Origin: Streptomyces sp. NRRL F-525
GTDB taxonomy: Bacteria > Actinomycetota > Actinomycetes > Streptomycetales > Streptomycetaceae
Direction: 5' to 3'
Assembly (NCBI RefSeq): GCF_000716605.1
Contig: NZ_JNXE01000002.1
Coordinates: 442,298-506,297 of the forward strand
DNA length: 64,000 nt
Shown here: in pieces, positions 49,191 to 57,249 of the stretch
Position numbering within the stretch: the stretch's first letter is position 1
Layout: each line of letters opens with the position of its first letter
Position numbers and translations under genes: made by a program
Notes under the pieces: generated by a model
What the model was told of the DNA's origin: nothing
Seen by the model: only the letters and a program-made list of their open reading frames with translations
Databases searched by the model: none

Positions 49191-50936
49191 TCAGCCGTGC
49201 CCGAGGATGCGTCGCAACGCGTCCGTGAGCAACTGTCCCGCGTTCTCGGCCGCGTCGGCGTGGCGGAAAGCGACATAGCCGTCGGGGCGGACGAGGAGGG
49301 CGCCCCCGTCGGACACCTCGCTCAGGCGGGCCCAGTCGCCGTACGGGTCGTCGTACTCCTGGCCGGGGCCGATGACGACGGTGGCGATGTCCAGGGAATG
49401 CGCCCGCGCCGCGGGCACCCAGGCCTCGCCGCCGATGCCGGTGAGGAGGGTGAAGCGGCCCTTGCCGACCGTGTCGAGGGTCGAGACGGTGCGGGTGCCG
49501 GAGGTGATCCAGGCGTGCGGGAGTTTCGCGCCGGGGCGGGAGCTGGGCTGGTGGAACAGTTCGCGGTCGCGTTCGAAGCCTGGGTCGGGCGTGCCGTCGG
49601 ACACGACCGCGGTCGAACTCTCCGCGGAATAGCGCTGGTTGAGGTCGACGCCGTGCGCGTTGAACTCGTACACCTTGAAGGCGATCGCCTCGCGCAGCGC
49701 GGCCCGCTGCTTGGCGGCGGCCGCGGTGGCGTCCTTGCGTGCCTCGATGTTGGCCCACAACTGCTCGGGCGTCTGCGGGGAAAGGCCGTCCAGCGCCTCG
49801 AAGATGGGGGCGGTCTCGCCGATGGACTTGTTGGCCCGGGTGACGATCTGCTTGCCGACGGGGGCGCGTTCGGCGTCGTAGGAGTCGAGGAGTTTCGGTG
49901 TGGCGGTGCCGTCGAGGACCAGCTTGAGCTTCCACGCCAGGTTGTAGGCGTCCTGGATCGAGGTGTTGGAACCGAGCCCGTTCGACGGCGGGTGACGGTG
50001 CACGGCGTCACCGGCGCACAGGACACGGCCGTTGGCGTAGGTCTCGGCGTACATCTCGTTGACCGTCCACGCGGAGGACGACTTGATGGTCACCGGGATG
50101 TCGTCGTCACCGACCAACTGCCGTACGACGGACAGCGCGTACTCCTCGGTGAGGTCGGGGGCGCCGGCGCTCACGTCGTAACCCCACACGATCAGCCACT
50201 CGTTCCAGGGCTTGACGCAGCGCACCAGGCCCGCGCCGATGCCGCCGACGGTGGCGCCGGGGGCGAGCACCCAGTAGAGGGTGGAGGGCCGGTGCGCGGT
50301 GTACTTGCTGAGGTCCGCGTCGAAGACGATGTTGATGCTGCCCGCGACGCCCATCTGGCCGCCCATCGGCAGCCCGGCGTCCTCGGCGACCTGCGAGCGG
50401 CCGCCGTCGGCGCCGATGAGGTACTTGGCGCGGATCTGGTACTCGTCGCCGCGCAGTTGGTCCTCGACGGTGACCGTGACGCCGTCCTCGTCCTGGACGA
50501 AGGACTTGTAGACCGTGCTGAAGCGGACGTTGGAGCCGCGCGCGAGCGCCGCGTCGATGAGCACCGGTTCCATCAGGTGCTGCGGCATGTCGCACATGCG
50601 GGTCGGGCTGGCCAGGTCGTGGGCAGCCTGCACGAGCGGCTCGTTGCCCCAGGAACGGATCCGGCCCAGCTCCTCGCCGGCAAGGCTCGTGCAGAACGTG
50701 GTGTTGCCCATCAGGTGCTGCGGTGTCGCCTTGGCCAGCACCTCGTCCTCGACGCCGAGGTCGCGCAGGATCTCCATCGTGCGCTGGTTGGTGATGTGCG
50801 CGCGGGGCGTCCTGGTGAGGCGCGAGTAGCGGGTGACGACGATGTGGGGCACGCCGTAGGTGCTCAGCGCCAGCGCGGCACAGGCCCCGGCCGGGCCGCT
50901 GCCCACGATCAGTACGTCGGTCTCGACAACGTGCAC
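49191..50936 (-). CDS. FAD-dependent aromatic hydroxylase (phenol/resorcinol hydroxylase type)
   Basis: 581 residues from the GTG at 50936, with GGAG nine bases upstream. It is a class A flavoprotein monooxygenase: FAD Rossmann motif VLIVGSGPAGACAALAL, the DG motif YLIGADGGRSQVAEDAG and the GD motif VLCAGDAVHRHPPSNGLGSNTSIQDAYNLAWKL, with a thioredoxin-like C-terminal domain. The nearest family types are 2,4-dichlorophenol and resorcinol hydroxylases. Given the downstream hydroxyquinol dioxygenase and maleylacetate reductase, it probably hydroxylates resorcinol or a related phenol to hydroxyquinol with NAD(P)H and O2. The gene is divergent from the Fis-type regulator. Confidence 0.9.
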   Translation of the reverse strand: MHVVETDVLIVGSGPAGACAALALSTYGVPHIVVTRYSRLTRTPRAHITNQRTMEILRDLGVEDEVLAKATPQHLMGNTTFCTSLAGEELGRIRSWGNEPLVQAAHDLASPTRMCDMPQHLMEPVLIDAALARGSNVRFSTVYKSFVQDEDGVTVTVEDQLRGDEYQIRAKYLIGADGGRSQVAEDAGLPMGGQMGVAGSINIVFDADLSKYTAHRPSTLYWVLAPGATVGGIGAGLVRCVKPWNEWLIVWGYDVSAGAPDLTEEYALSVVRQLVGDDDIPVTIKSSSAWTVNEMYAETYANGRVLCAGDAVHRHPPSNGLGSNTSIQDAYNLAWKLKLVLDGTATPKLLDSYDAERAPVGKQIVTRANKSIGETAPIFEALDGLSPQTPEQLWANIEARKDATAAAAKQRAALREAIAFKVYEFNAHGVDLNQRYSAESSTAVVSDGTPDPGFERDRELFHQPSSRPGAKLPHAWITSGTRTVSTLDTVGKGRFTLLTGIGGEAWVPAARAHSLDIATVVIGPGQEYDDPYGDWARLSEVSDGGALLVRPDGYVAFRHADAAENAGQLLTDALRRILGHG

Positions 50937-51017
50937 GGCGGGACGCTCCAGGGGTGAGGCAGAGGTGAGAAAGGCACCGACTCTTCACGATCATGGTGCG
51001 GGCCGGACCTGCGCGGG

Positions 51018-51034
51018 TGTCTCATTACGAGACA
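51018..51034. promoter_or_regulatory. TGTCTC-ATTAC-GAGACA palindrome in aromatic operon promoter
   Basis: A perfect 6-base inverted repeat with a 5-base spacer, 82 bases from the monooxygenase start and 52 bases from the regulator start. It matches 44202-44218 except in the spacer. Likely activator site of the divergent Fis-type regulator. Confidence 0.65.
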
Positions 51035-51086
51035 GTTACAGCCCCTCGGCGGCCGCCGCCACGGGCCCGATACGGTGAGAGGCGTC

Positions 51087-53039
51087 ATGACCACCCTGGA
51101 TCACTCCCCCGCCCTCGCCCCGCTCCGCCGGGCACGCGAGCGGTTCCTGAGCGGCCGCCCGCTCCCCGACGACATCCCGGACGAGGTCCTCGCGGCCTGG
51201 CGCCGCGCCCGCTTCTTCGGCGTACGGCACGACCTCGATGGACCGGTCCACGAACCCGAACTGCCCACCGATTCCGCCCTGTTGGAGGCGGCGCGGCCGG
51301 TGCTGGACCGCATCGCGCCGGCGCTCGGGCACTCGGCGCTGCTCCTCACCGACGAGCGGCTGCGGGTGCTGTGGACCACGGGCGAGGTGCCGGGCGACGA
51401 CCGCTGCCGCGACCTGTCCGAGCGGGAGGTGGGCCACAACAGCGCGGCCCTCGCCCTGCGCACCCGCCGCCGGGCCGAGGTGCACGGCCCCGAGCACTTC
51501 CTCGACGTGTGGCAGGACGTGTCCGCCGTCAGCGTGCCGCTGCTCGCCCCTGATTCCGGGCAGGCACTGGGCACGGTGACCGTGGCGTCCGCCCTGTGCG
51601 CGGGTTGCGGCCCGCACCCGGGCGCCGCCCTCGCCGAAGCGACGGCCACGGCGGTCGAAGCGGAACTACTCGCCCGCTCCCGCACCGCCGAACGGGTACT
51701 CCTCGACGCCTACACCCGGGCAGTCGCCCACGGCCCGGACCGCGCCATCGTCGCCCTCGACGGCCGCAACCGCCTCATCAGCGAGGCGGCGGTCCGGCTC
51801 GCGACACCGCAGGTACTGGCCGCGTTGGAACGGTCCAGCACGAGCGAGCGCGCCTCGGGCGCATGGCCGGCTCAGGACTCGCGGTCGCCTCAGGACGCCG
51901 AGGGCGGTCTGGTGGTGGAACGGTCCAACGATGCCGCGCGCCGTCCGAGCCTGGAGCAGCCCGCCGACGCCGGGGGCGGTCCTGCGGTGGAACGGTCCAA
52001 CGATGCCGAGGGTGGTCGGAGCCGGGAGCGGCAGGCCGACACTGGGTGCGGTTCTGCGCTGGAACGGTCCAACCACGCCGGACGCCGCCCGGTCCCGGAG
52101 CAGTCCTACGCCCTGACGTTCCCCGCCGACGCCGGATGCACCGCCGAGATCACCCCTGTACGGCATGAGGGCCGCGTCCTCGGGATCATCGCCGTGCTGG
52201 AAGCGCGCGCCGCCGAAGTGCCGGTGCCGCGTCTCGTGCCGCGCCCGGCGCTGGCGCTCGCGGGTGGTTCGGTGCCGTGGCGGCACGCGGTCGCGCGGGC
52301 GGTGGAGCTGGCCCGGGTGCACGAGCCGCTCCTGCTGACCGGAGAGCGCGGGAGCGGCAAGACCGCGCTGGCCCGTGAACTGCTCGGCGGGACCGTGCCG
52401 TTGGTCGCCGATGCCGCCGAGTCGCCCGAACTCGGCGTGAAGTACAGCGAGTTGGCCGACGGCCGCCCGCTCCTCCTGCGGCACGCCGAACGGCTCGCCC
52501 AGCCGGACGTCGCCGCACTCAACTCGCTGCTCGACGAACACCCCGACGTCTATCTGCTGATCACCTACACGCCCGGAACTCCCCCGGGCCCGTGCTTCCA
52601 GCGCCTCCTGGACACCTTGGCGGCCCGGTCGGTGACCGTGCCCGCGTTGCGTGAACGCCCGGAGGACGTACGGGAGTTGCTGCCGGTCCTCGCGCCCCGC
52701 CCGGCCCCGGGACAGCCGCCGCTCACCTGGACGCTGGACGCGTTGCGGGCCCTGGAGGAACACCCCTGGCCCGGCAACGTCACCGAACTCGCGCATGTGG
52801 TCAGGGCGTTGGCGGAACACCGGCGGGTCACCGGCCCGGTGCGGCGGGCCGAACTGCCCGATCCCGTCCGGGAGGGACCGGCGGCCCGGCGGCTCAGCCC
52901 GATGGAACATGCCGAACGCACCGCGATCCTGGCCGCGTTGCGTCGGCACGGGGGCAACAAGGCGCGGGCGGCTGCCGCGTTGGGGATCGGGCGGGCGACG
53001 CTGTACCGCAAGCTGCGGGGTTACCGGGACCTGCCGTAG
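51087..53039 (+). CDS. GAF/degenerate-AAA/Fis-type transcriptional activator
   Basis: 650 residues from the ATG at 51087. Residues about 10-195 are an AcoR-like N-terminus with a GAF-type sensor (DVWQDVSAVSVPLLAPDSGQALGTVTVA). Residues 247-340 are a repeat-rich linker. About 385-570 is an AAA+ remnant with an intact Walker A (TGERGSGKTALARE) and R-finger-side PALRERPEDVRELLPVLA, but no GAFTGA loop. The C-terminus is a Fis-type helix-turn-helix (GNKARAAAALGIGRATLYRKLRGY). Related proteins with GAFTGA activate sigma54 promoters; without it, this one should act with a sigma70-type polymerase. Probable activator of the divergent aromatic operon, sensing a phenolic ligand through GAF. Confidence 0.88.
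   Translation: MTTLDHSPALAPLRRARERFLSGRPLPDDIPDEVLAAWRRARFFGVRHDLDGPVHEPELPTDSALLEAARPVLDRIAPALGHSALLLTDERLRVLWTTGEVPGDDRCRDLSEREVGHNSAALALRTRRRAEVHGPEHFLDVWQDVSAVSVPLLAPDSGQALGTVTVASALCAGCGPHPGAALAEATATAVEAELLARSRTAERVLLDAYTRAVAHGPDRAIVALDGRNRLISEAAVRLATPQVLAALERSSTSERASGAWPAQDSRSPQDAEGGLVVERSNDAARRPSLEQPADAGGGPAVERSNDAEGGRSRERQADTGCGSALERSNHAGRRPVPEQSYALTFPADAGCTAEITPVRHEGRVLGIIAVLEARAAEVPVPRLVPRPALALAGGSVPWRHAVARAVELARVHEPLLLTGERGSGKTALARELLGGTVPLVADAAESPELGVKYSELADGRPLLLRHAERLAQPDVAALNSLLDEHPDVYLLITYTPGTPPGPCFQRLLDTLAARSVTVPALRERPEDVRELLPVLAPRPAPGQPPLTWTLDALRALEEHPWPGNVTELAHVVRALAEHRRVTGPVRRAELPDPVREGPAARRLSPMEHAERTAILAALRRHGGNKARAAAALGIGRATLYRKLRGYRDLP
51917..52106 (+). repeat. 72-base tandem repeats (24 residues) in the Fis-type regulator
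   Basis: GGAACGGTCCAA recurs at 51917, 51989 and 52061, exactly 72 bases apart. The encoded units begin VERSNDA, VERSNDA and LERSNHA, followed by variable GGG-, R- and E-rich parts. A degenerate earlier unit starts at 51827. The repeats link the GAF and AAA-like domains and are in frame throughout. Confidence 0.85.
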
Positions 53040-53072
53040 GCGTCCGGCGTTTGGCGAACAGACCGAACGGGC

Positions 53073-53585
53073 CTATTTGATCAGGGCGTTGGCCACCACG
53101 ACCACCACCCCCAGCAGCGCGTCCACCGCCCCGATGACCACGGCCGCCACCCAACTCCGCGCCGACCAGCGGGCCGTGACCAGTCCCAGGCAGAACAGCA
53201 GCGCGATGTTGAGGACGAACGCCGCGTACTCGACGCCGTTCGCGGGCCACCAGCCCCAGCCCGCCCCGGCGAGCAGCAGCACGGTCGGCAGCGCGGCGGC
53301 GACCAGGGGCCACTCGTCGCGCAGGGTGCGCAGGGCGTCCCAGCGGCGGTGCGGGGCGCGCTCGGCGATGTAGTGGGCGTACCCGTGGGCGAGCGCCGAG
53401 GCCGCGGCGGTCACCAGCAGCCACAGGGCGTCGTAGCGGCGGCTGGCCCTGTCGGTGTGGCCGTACTGGGTGAGCGCGGCGACCATCGAGCAGGCGAGGA
53501 CGGAGCCGTAGACGCCTCCGAAGAGGATGTTCTCCCGGGTCTCGTGCGGGTGCCGCTCGGGGACGGCCGCCGTGGTCTGCGCCAT
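53073..53585 (-). CDS. Small integral membrane protein, unknown function
   Basis: 170 residues if started at the ATG at 53585; an in-frame GTG at 53600 or the ATG at 53645 would lengthen it, and the ribosome binding sites do not decide. Four or five hydrophobic segments are present (NILFGGVYGSVLACSMVAAL, LLVTAAASALAHGYAHYIA, WPLVAAALPTVLLLAGAGW, YAAFVLNIALLFCLGLV, WVAAVVIGAVDALLGVVVVVA). A conserved-looking His in AHGYAHYIAERAPH lies in the second segment. I do not recognise the family. It converges with the Fis-type regulator gene. Confidence 0.7.
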   Translation of the reverse strand: MAQTTAAVPERHPHETRENILFGGVYGSVLACSMVAALTQYGHTDRASRRYDALWLLVTAAASALAHGYAHYIAERAPHRRWDALRTLRDEWPLVAAALPTVLLLAGAGWGWWPANGVEYAAFVLNIALLFCLGLVTARWSARSWVAAVVIGAVDALLGVVVVVANALIK

Positions 53586-53676
53586 GCCCTCCACGATCAC
53601 CCGGCCCCGCCCGGGCCGCCACTCCGCGACGAAGTGTCCCCCCACCTGGGCCGATACCCCACACAGTGTCCACGCC

Positions 53677-53688
53677 TGGACCGGTCCA
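53677..53688. promoter_or_regulatory. TGGACCGGTCCA palindrome before cupin gene
   Basis: A perfect 12-base palindrome in the divergent region between the membrane-protein gene and the cupin gene, ending 19 bases before the cupin ATG. Candidate operator; see the finding for other copies of its core. Confidence 0.35.
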
Positions 53689-53707
53689 CCCCGGCTAGGG
53701 TCGCGGC

Positions 53708-54052
53708 ATGACGCACAGTTTCGTAGTCCGCATCCCCGACGCCGAGCTCGAACCCGAGCCGCTCGACCCGGCGCAGATCGTCTCCGGTACGCCCGAGGTC
53801 ACCGGGAAGGTCGTGTGGGAGTCCGAGGACGGCAAGCAGGTCCGCGGGATCTGGCAGATCACGCCTGGCGTGGTCACCGACACGGAGGCGGACGAGCTGT
53901 TCGTCGTGATCAGCGGGTCGGCCACGATCGAGGTCGAGGGCGGGGAGACGCTGACGGTCGGTCCCGGGGACATGGCCGTGCTGCGCGAGGGCGACCGTAC
54001 GACCTGGACCGTTCACGAGACGCTGCGCAAGGCGTACGCGATCAATCTCTGA
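53708..54052 (+). CDS. Cupin-domain protein
   Basis: 114 residues. It is a single small cupin barrel: GIWQITPGVVTDTEADELFVVISGSATIEVEGGETLTVGPGDMAVLREGDRTTWTVHETL. The usual His pair of cupin motif 1 is mostly replaced (Thr/Glu), as in the ureidoglycolate-hydrolase-like and DUF861 groups, so metal binding is uncertain. Probable ligand or substrate binding role in the cytoplasm. It converges with the LacI gene, with 6 bases between stops. Confidence 0.82.
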   Translation: MTHSFVVRIPDAELEPEPLDPAQIVSGTPEVTGKVVWESEDGKQVRGIWQITPGVVTDTEADELFVVISGSATIEVEGGETLTVGPGDMAVLREGDRTTWTVHETLRKAYAINL

Positions 54053-54058
54053 ACGGGC

Positions 54059-55090
54059 TCAACTCAGCGTCGACACAGGCAAGTTGTAGGGCGTGACGAC
54101 CTGGATCGCGGACGGCAGGGCCGGTCCCGCGGGCGGCAGGGCGTCGTGGGCGCGCATCACGATGCGGCAGGCCTCGCGGACGTCCTGGCGCAGGTCGTGG
54201 TGGAGAACGGCGGACAGTTGCTGCTCGTGCAGCAGCCGGGTGTTGTCGTGGTCGAGGTCGTGCGCGACGAACACGGCGCACTCGCGGCCGAGGTCGGCGA
54301 AGGCGCGCAGGGTCGCGATGTTGCCGCCGCCGATCGAGTAGACCGCGCGGATGTCCGGGTCGCGCTTGAGGGCGTCCCGGACGAGTTCGTACTGGGTGGC
54401 GTCCAGCCCGTGGCCCTCGGTGATCTCGACGAGCGCCCGTTCCGGGTAGCGGGCGCGCATGGTGCTGCGGAAGCCCATCTCGCGCTCCTCCTCGTTGCGG
54501 AAGAAACCGCTGCTCAGGCTGGTGAGAACGTTGCCGGGGCGGTCGCCGAGCCACTGGCCCATCAGGTACGCGGCCGTCGCGCCCGCCGCCCGGTTGTCTA
54601 TGCCGACGTAGGCCAGGCGGGCGCTCGCGGGCAGGTCGGTGACCAGGGTGACGACCGGGATACCGGCGGCGACGAGCCGGCCGACGGCGGCGGTGATCTC
54701 GGGGACGTCCGGCGCCTTGAGGATGACGCCCTGCGAGCCGCGCCGCGCGATCCGGTCCAATGTCCCGACCAGCTCCTTCACCGGCGCGGTCTCCCGGAAG
54801 TGGAAGCGTGAGCGCACGACGGCCGGGTGCAGGTCGGGCAGCTCGGCCTCCAGCGCGTTCCGTACGGCGGTGGAGAAGCGCTCCGGCGTCTGCATCACGA
54901 TGTCGATCATGAACGTACGGCCGACGAGCCTGACCTGGGTGCGCTGCCGGTCGAGATCGGCGATGGCCTGGCGCACCTCACGCTCGGTGCTCTCGCGCAC
55001 ACCGCCCCTGCCGTTCAGCACGCGGTCCACGGTGGCCTCGCTGAGACCCGCCTGACGTGCGATTTCCCGGATCGGGAAGGGGTGTCCCAC
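54059..55090 (-). CDS. LacI-family regulator of inositol-like cluster
   Basis: 343 residues from the GTG at 55090, with AAGGAG seven bases upstream. The helix-turn-helix is IREIARQAGLSEATVDRVLNGRGGVRESTEREV, with VDRVLNG in place of the usual VSRVLNG, as in the RbsR-like subgroup with a type 4 periplasmic-binding sensor domain (GSQGVILKAPDVPEITAAVGRLVAAGIPVVTLVTD). It is divergent from the PhyH gene and probably represses the 55198-59273 genes until a polyol or sugar binds. Inverted repeats at 55164-55178 and 57188-57201 are operator candidates. Confidence 0.9.
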   Translation of the reverse strand: MGHPFPIREIARQAGLSEATVDRVLNGRGGVRESTEREVRQAIADLDRQRTQVRLVGRTFMIDIVMQTPERFSTAVRNALEAELPDLHPAVVRSRFHFRETAPVKELVGTLDRIARRGSQGVILKAPDVPEITAAVGRLVAAGIPVVTLVTDLPASARLAYVGIDNRAAGATAAYLMGQWLGDRPGNVLTSLSSGFFRNEEEREMGFRSTMRARYPERALVEITEGHGLDATQYELVRDALKRDPDIRAVYSIGGGNIATLRAFADLGRECAVFVAHDLDHDNTRLLHEQQLSAVLHHDLRQDVREACRIVMRAHDALPPAGPALPSAIQVVTPYNLPVSTLS

Positions 55091-55163
55091 CGGTCGTCTC
55101 CTTGAGGGGTTTTTGATGGCTGGCTGCTGGTTGTTCGAAGGGTTTGTACTGACAAGAATGACA

Positions 55164-55178
55164 GGAGCGCACCGCTCC
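55164..55178. promoter_or_regulatory. GGAGCG-CAC-CGCTCC inverted repeat upstream of PhyH gene
   Basis: A perfect 6-base inverted repeat in the 107-base LacI/PhyH divergent region, ending 19 bases before the PhyH start. Candidate site for the divergent LacI regulator. Confidence 0.45.
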
Positions 55179-55197
55179 GTGACCCGAGGGGACGACG

Positions 55198-56373
55198 ATG
55201 TCCTTCACATCAGCAGAAACCCGCGCCTGGCTCACCGAGCAGGACTGCGACCTCGACACCTTCCGCGCCCTCGTCGAGCAGCCGACCGACCTGGCCGACT
55301 TCCCGTACGCGTCCTCGGTCGAGCGGAACGTCCTCGTCTACGACAGCGACCGGCTCCGCAAGTCGGTGGCGGCCGGTGAGCGCCGCGAGGTGCAGACCGA
55401 GCTGGTACGGGCGTTCGCCGAGGGGCCCGGCATCGTGGTCCTTCAGGGTGCCTTCCCGGATCTGTCGGTCGTGGACCGTTCCACCGAGGTGTTCGAGGCC
55501 CTGATCGCCGAGCAGCGCGCGTCGGGCGCGGGCGCCGGGGACCACTTCGCGAAGCCGGGGGCCAACGACCGGGTGTGGAACGCGCTGGAGAAGGCCGCGC
55601 TCTACGACCCGGAGGCGTTCGCCGACTACTACGCGAACGACATCCTGGCCCTGGTGTCCGTCGCGTGGCTCGGCCCCGGCTACCAGGTGACCTCGCAGAT
55701 CAACGTGGTCCACCCGGGCGGTGCCGCACAGACCGTGCACCGCGACTACCACCTCGGGTTCCTCACGAACGAGGCCGCCGCCGGGTATCCGGCGCACGTG
55801 CACCGTCTCTCCCCCGTGCTCACGCTCCAAGGGGCGGTCGCGCACTGCGACATGCCGGTCGAGTCGGGGCCGACGATGTACCTGCCGCACTCCCAGAAGT
55901 TCGAGCCGGGCTATCTGGCGTGGCGACTCCCGGAATTCCAGGCCTACTTCGAGGCCAACCACATCCAACTCCCGCTCGCCAAGGGCGATGCCGCGTTCTT
56001 CAACCCCGCGCTTTTCCACGCGGCCGGCACCAACCGCACGGCGGACGTACGGCGGATGGCCAACCTGCTCCAGGTGTCGTCCGCGTTCGGGCGCGCGATG
56101 GAGACGGTGGACCGCGAGGCCGTCAGCAACGCGGTCTTCCCGGTGCTGCTCAAGCGCAAGGCCGAGGGCGTGGGCGAGGAGTGGCTGGACTCGGTCGTCG
56201 CGGCGAGCGCCGAGGGCTATCCGTTCCCGACCAACCTCGACAACGACCCGCCGGTCGAGGGGCTGGCTCCTCCTTCGCAGGCCGACCTCGTGCGGCGCGC
56301 GGTGCGTGAGGGGTGGGACCCGCAGGCGCTCCGCGGGGAGCTGCGGACCGGTGCCGAGCGGCGCGAGAGCTGA
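55198..56373 (+). CDS. Phytanoyl-CoA dioxygenase (PhyH) family oxygenase
   Basis: 391 residues from the ATG at 55198, with GAGGGG upstream. It is a double-stranded beta-helix of the Fe(II)/2-oxoglutarate oxygenase superfamily. The His-x-Asp pair is in QTVHRDYHLGF, the distal His in NPALFHAAGTNRT, and the 2-oxoglutarate Arg is probably in VRRMANLL shortly after. Family members hydroxylate small molecules. It begins a same-strand run with an SDR and two Gfo/Idh dehydrogenases, so it probably oxidises the imported cyclitol or sugar derivative. The substrate is unknown. Confidence 0.87.
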   Translation: MSFTSAETRAWLTEQDCDLDTFRALVEQPTDLADFPYASSVERNVLVYDSDRLRKSVAAGERREVQTELVRAFAEGPGIVVLQGAFPDLSVVDRSTEVFEALIAEQRASGAGAGDHFAKPGANDRVWNALEKAALYDPEAFADYYANDILALVSVAWLGPGYQVTSQINVVHPGGAAQTVHRDYHLGFLTNEAAAGYPAHVHRLSPVLTLQGAVAHCDMPVESGPTMYLPHSQKFEPGYLAWRLPEFQAYFEANHIQLPLAKGDAAFFNPALFHAAGTNRTADVRRMANLLQVSSAFGRAMETVDREAVSNAVFPVLLKRKAEGVGEEWLDSVVAASAEGYPFPTNLDNDPPVEGLAPPSQADLVRRAVREGWDPQALRGELRTGAERRES

Positions 56374-56381
56374 GGAACACC

Positions 56382-57170
56382 ATGGGATCCACGGAACATA
56401 CGGGGCTCACGGGGCTCCTCGACGACAAGGTCCTCCTCGTCAACGGCGGCAGCCAGGGCGTGGGCGCCGCGATCGTCCGGGCGGCGGTGCGCGAGGGTGC
56501 GACCGTCGTCTTCACCGGCCGCCGCGCGGACGTGGGCGAGAAACTCGCCGCGGACACCGGCGCCCGCTTCGTGCGGGCCGACCTCTCCGATCCGGCACAG
56601 GCACGCGACAGCGTCGTACAGACCGCCGAGGTCTACGGGCGTATCGACTGCCTCGTCAACGCGGCGGGGCTGACCTCGCGCGGCTCGCTGCTGGACACCC
56701 CGCCGGAACTGTTCGACCAGCACATGGCGATCAACCTGAAGGCACCGTTCTTCGCGATGCAGGCCGCCGTCGCCGACATGACCTCCCGATCCGCACCCGG
56801 CACGATCGTCAACATCGGCTCCAACTGCGCCCACGGCGGCCCCCCTTACCTCGCCCCGTACTCCACCGCCAAGGCCGGCCTCGCGGGCCTGACCCGCAAC
56901 GCCGCGCACGCGCACCGCTTCGACCGGATCCGCATCAACACCGTCAACATCGGCTGGACCGACACCGAGGGCGAGGACGCGACGCAGCGGGCCTTCCACG
57001 GCGCGGGCGACGACTGGCGCGAGCAGGCCGCCGCCCGTCAGCCGATGGGCAAGCTCGGCCAGCCGGACGAGATCGCCGACTTCGTGGTGTTCCTGCTGTC
57101 GGACCGGTCCGGGGTGGTCACCGGTTCGGTGATCGACTGGGACCAGAACGTCCTGGGCGCCCTCGACTGA
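56382..57170 (+). CDS. Short-chain dehydrogenase/reductase
   Basis: 262 residues from the ATG at 56382, with GAGGA upstream and 8 bases after the PhyH stop. The nucleotide motif is LLVNGGSQGVGAAIV. NAAG is in LVNAAGLTSRG, the catalytic Ser is in NIGSNCAHGG, and Tyr and Lys are in YSTAKAGLAG. C-terminal GSVIDWDQNVLGALD is unusual in length for the family. It likely oxidises a secondary alcohol with NAD(P). The tight spacing suggests it acts on the product or precursor of the PhyH step. Confidence 0.9.
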   Translation: MGSTEHTGLTGLLDDKVLLVNGGSQGVGAAIVRAAVREGATVVFTGRRADVGEKLAADTGARFVRADLSDPAQARDSVVQTAEVYGRIDCLVNAAGLTSRGSLLDTPPELFDQHMAINLKAPFFAMQAAVADMTSRSAPGTIVNIGSNCAHGGPPYLAPYSTAKAGLAGLTRNAAHAHRFDRIRINTVNIGWTDTEGEDATQRAFHGAGDDWREQAAARQPMGKLGQPDEIADFVVFLLSDRSGVVTGSVIDWDQNVLGALD

Positions 57171-57187
57171 CCTGCACCCTCCGGCAA

Positions 57188-57201
57188 TTGGACCGCTCCA
57201 A
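57188..57201. promoter_or_regulatory. TTGGA-CCGC-TCCAA inverted repeat upstream of inositol dehydrogenase
   Basis: A 5-base inverted repeat with a 4-base spacer in the 79-base gap before the gene at 57250. It shares ACCGCTCC with the site at 55164-55178, which supports one regulator for both promoters. Confidence 0.4.
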
Positions 57202-57249
57202 GACAACCACCGCACGACACCCGCACCTCTCAAGAAAGCAAGAGCCCTC

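Noticed and set aside
49149..50957. A 602-residue plus-strand frame opposite the flavin monooxygenase
   Set aside because: The minus-strand frame has complete FAD motifs; this one has only Val/Gly/Arg/Asp-biased sequence.
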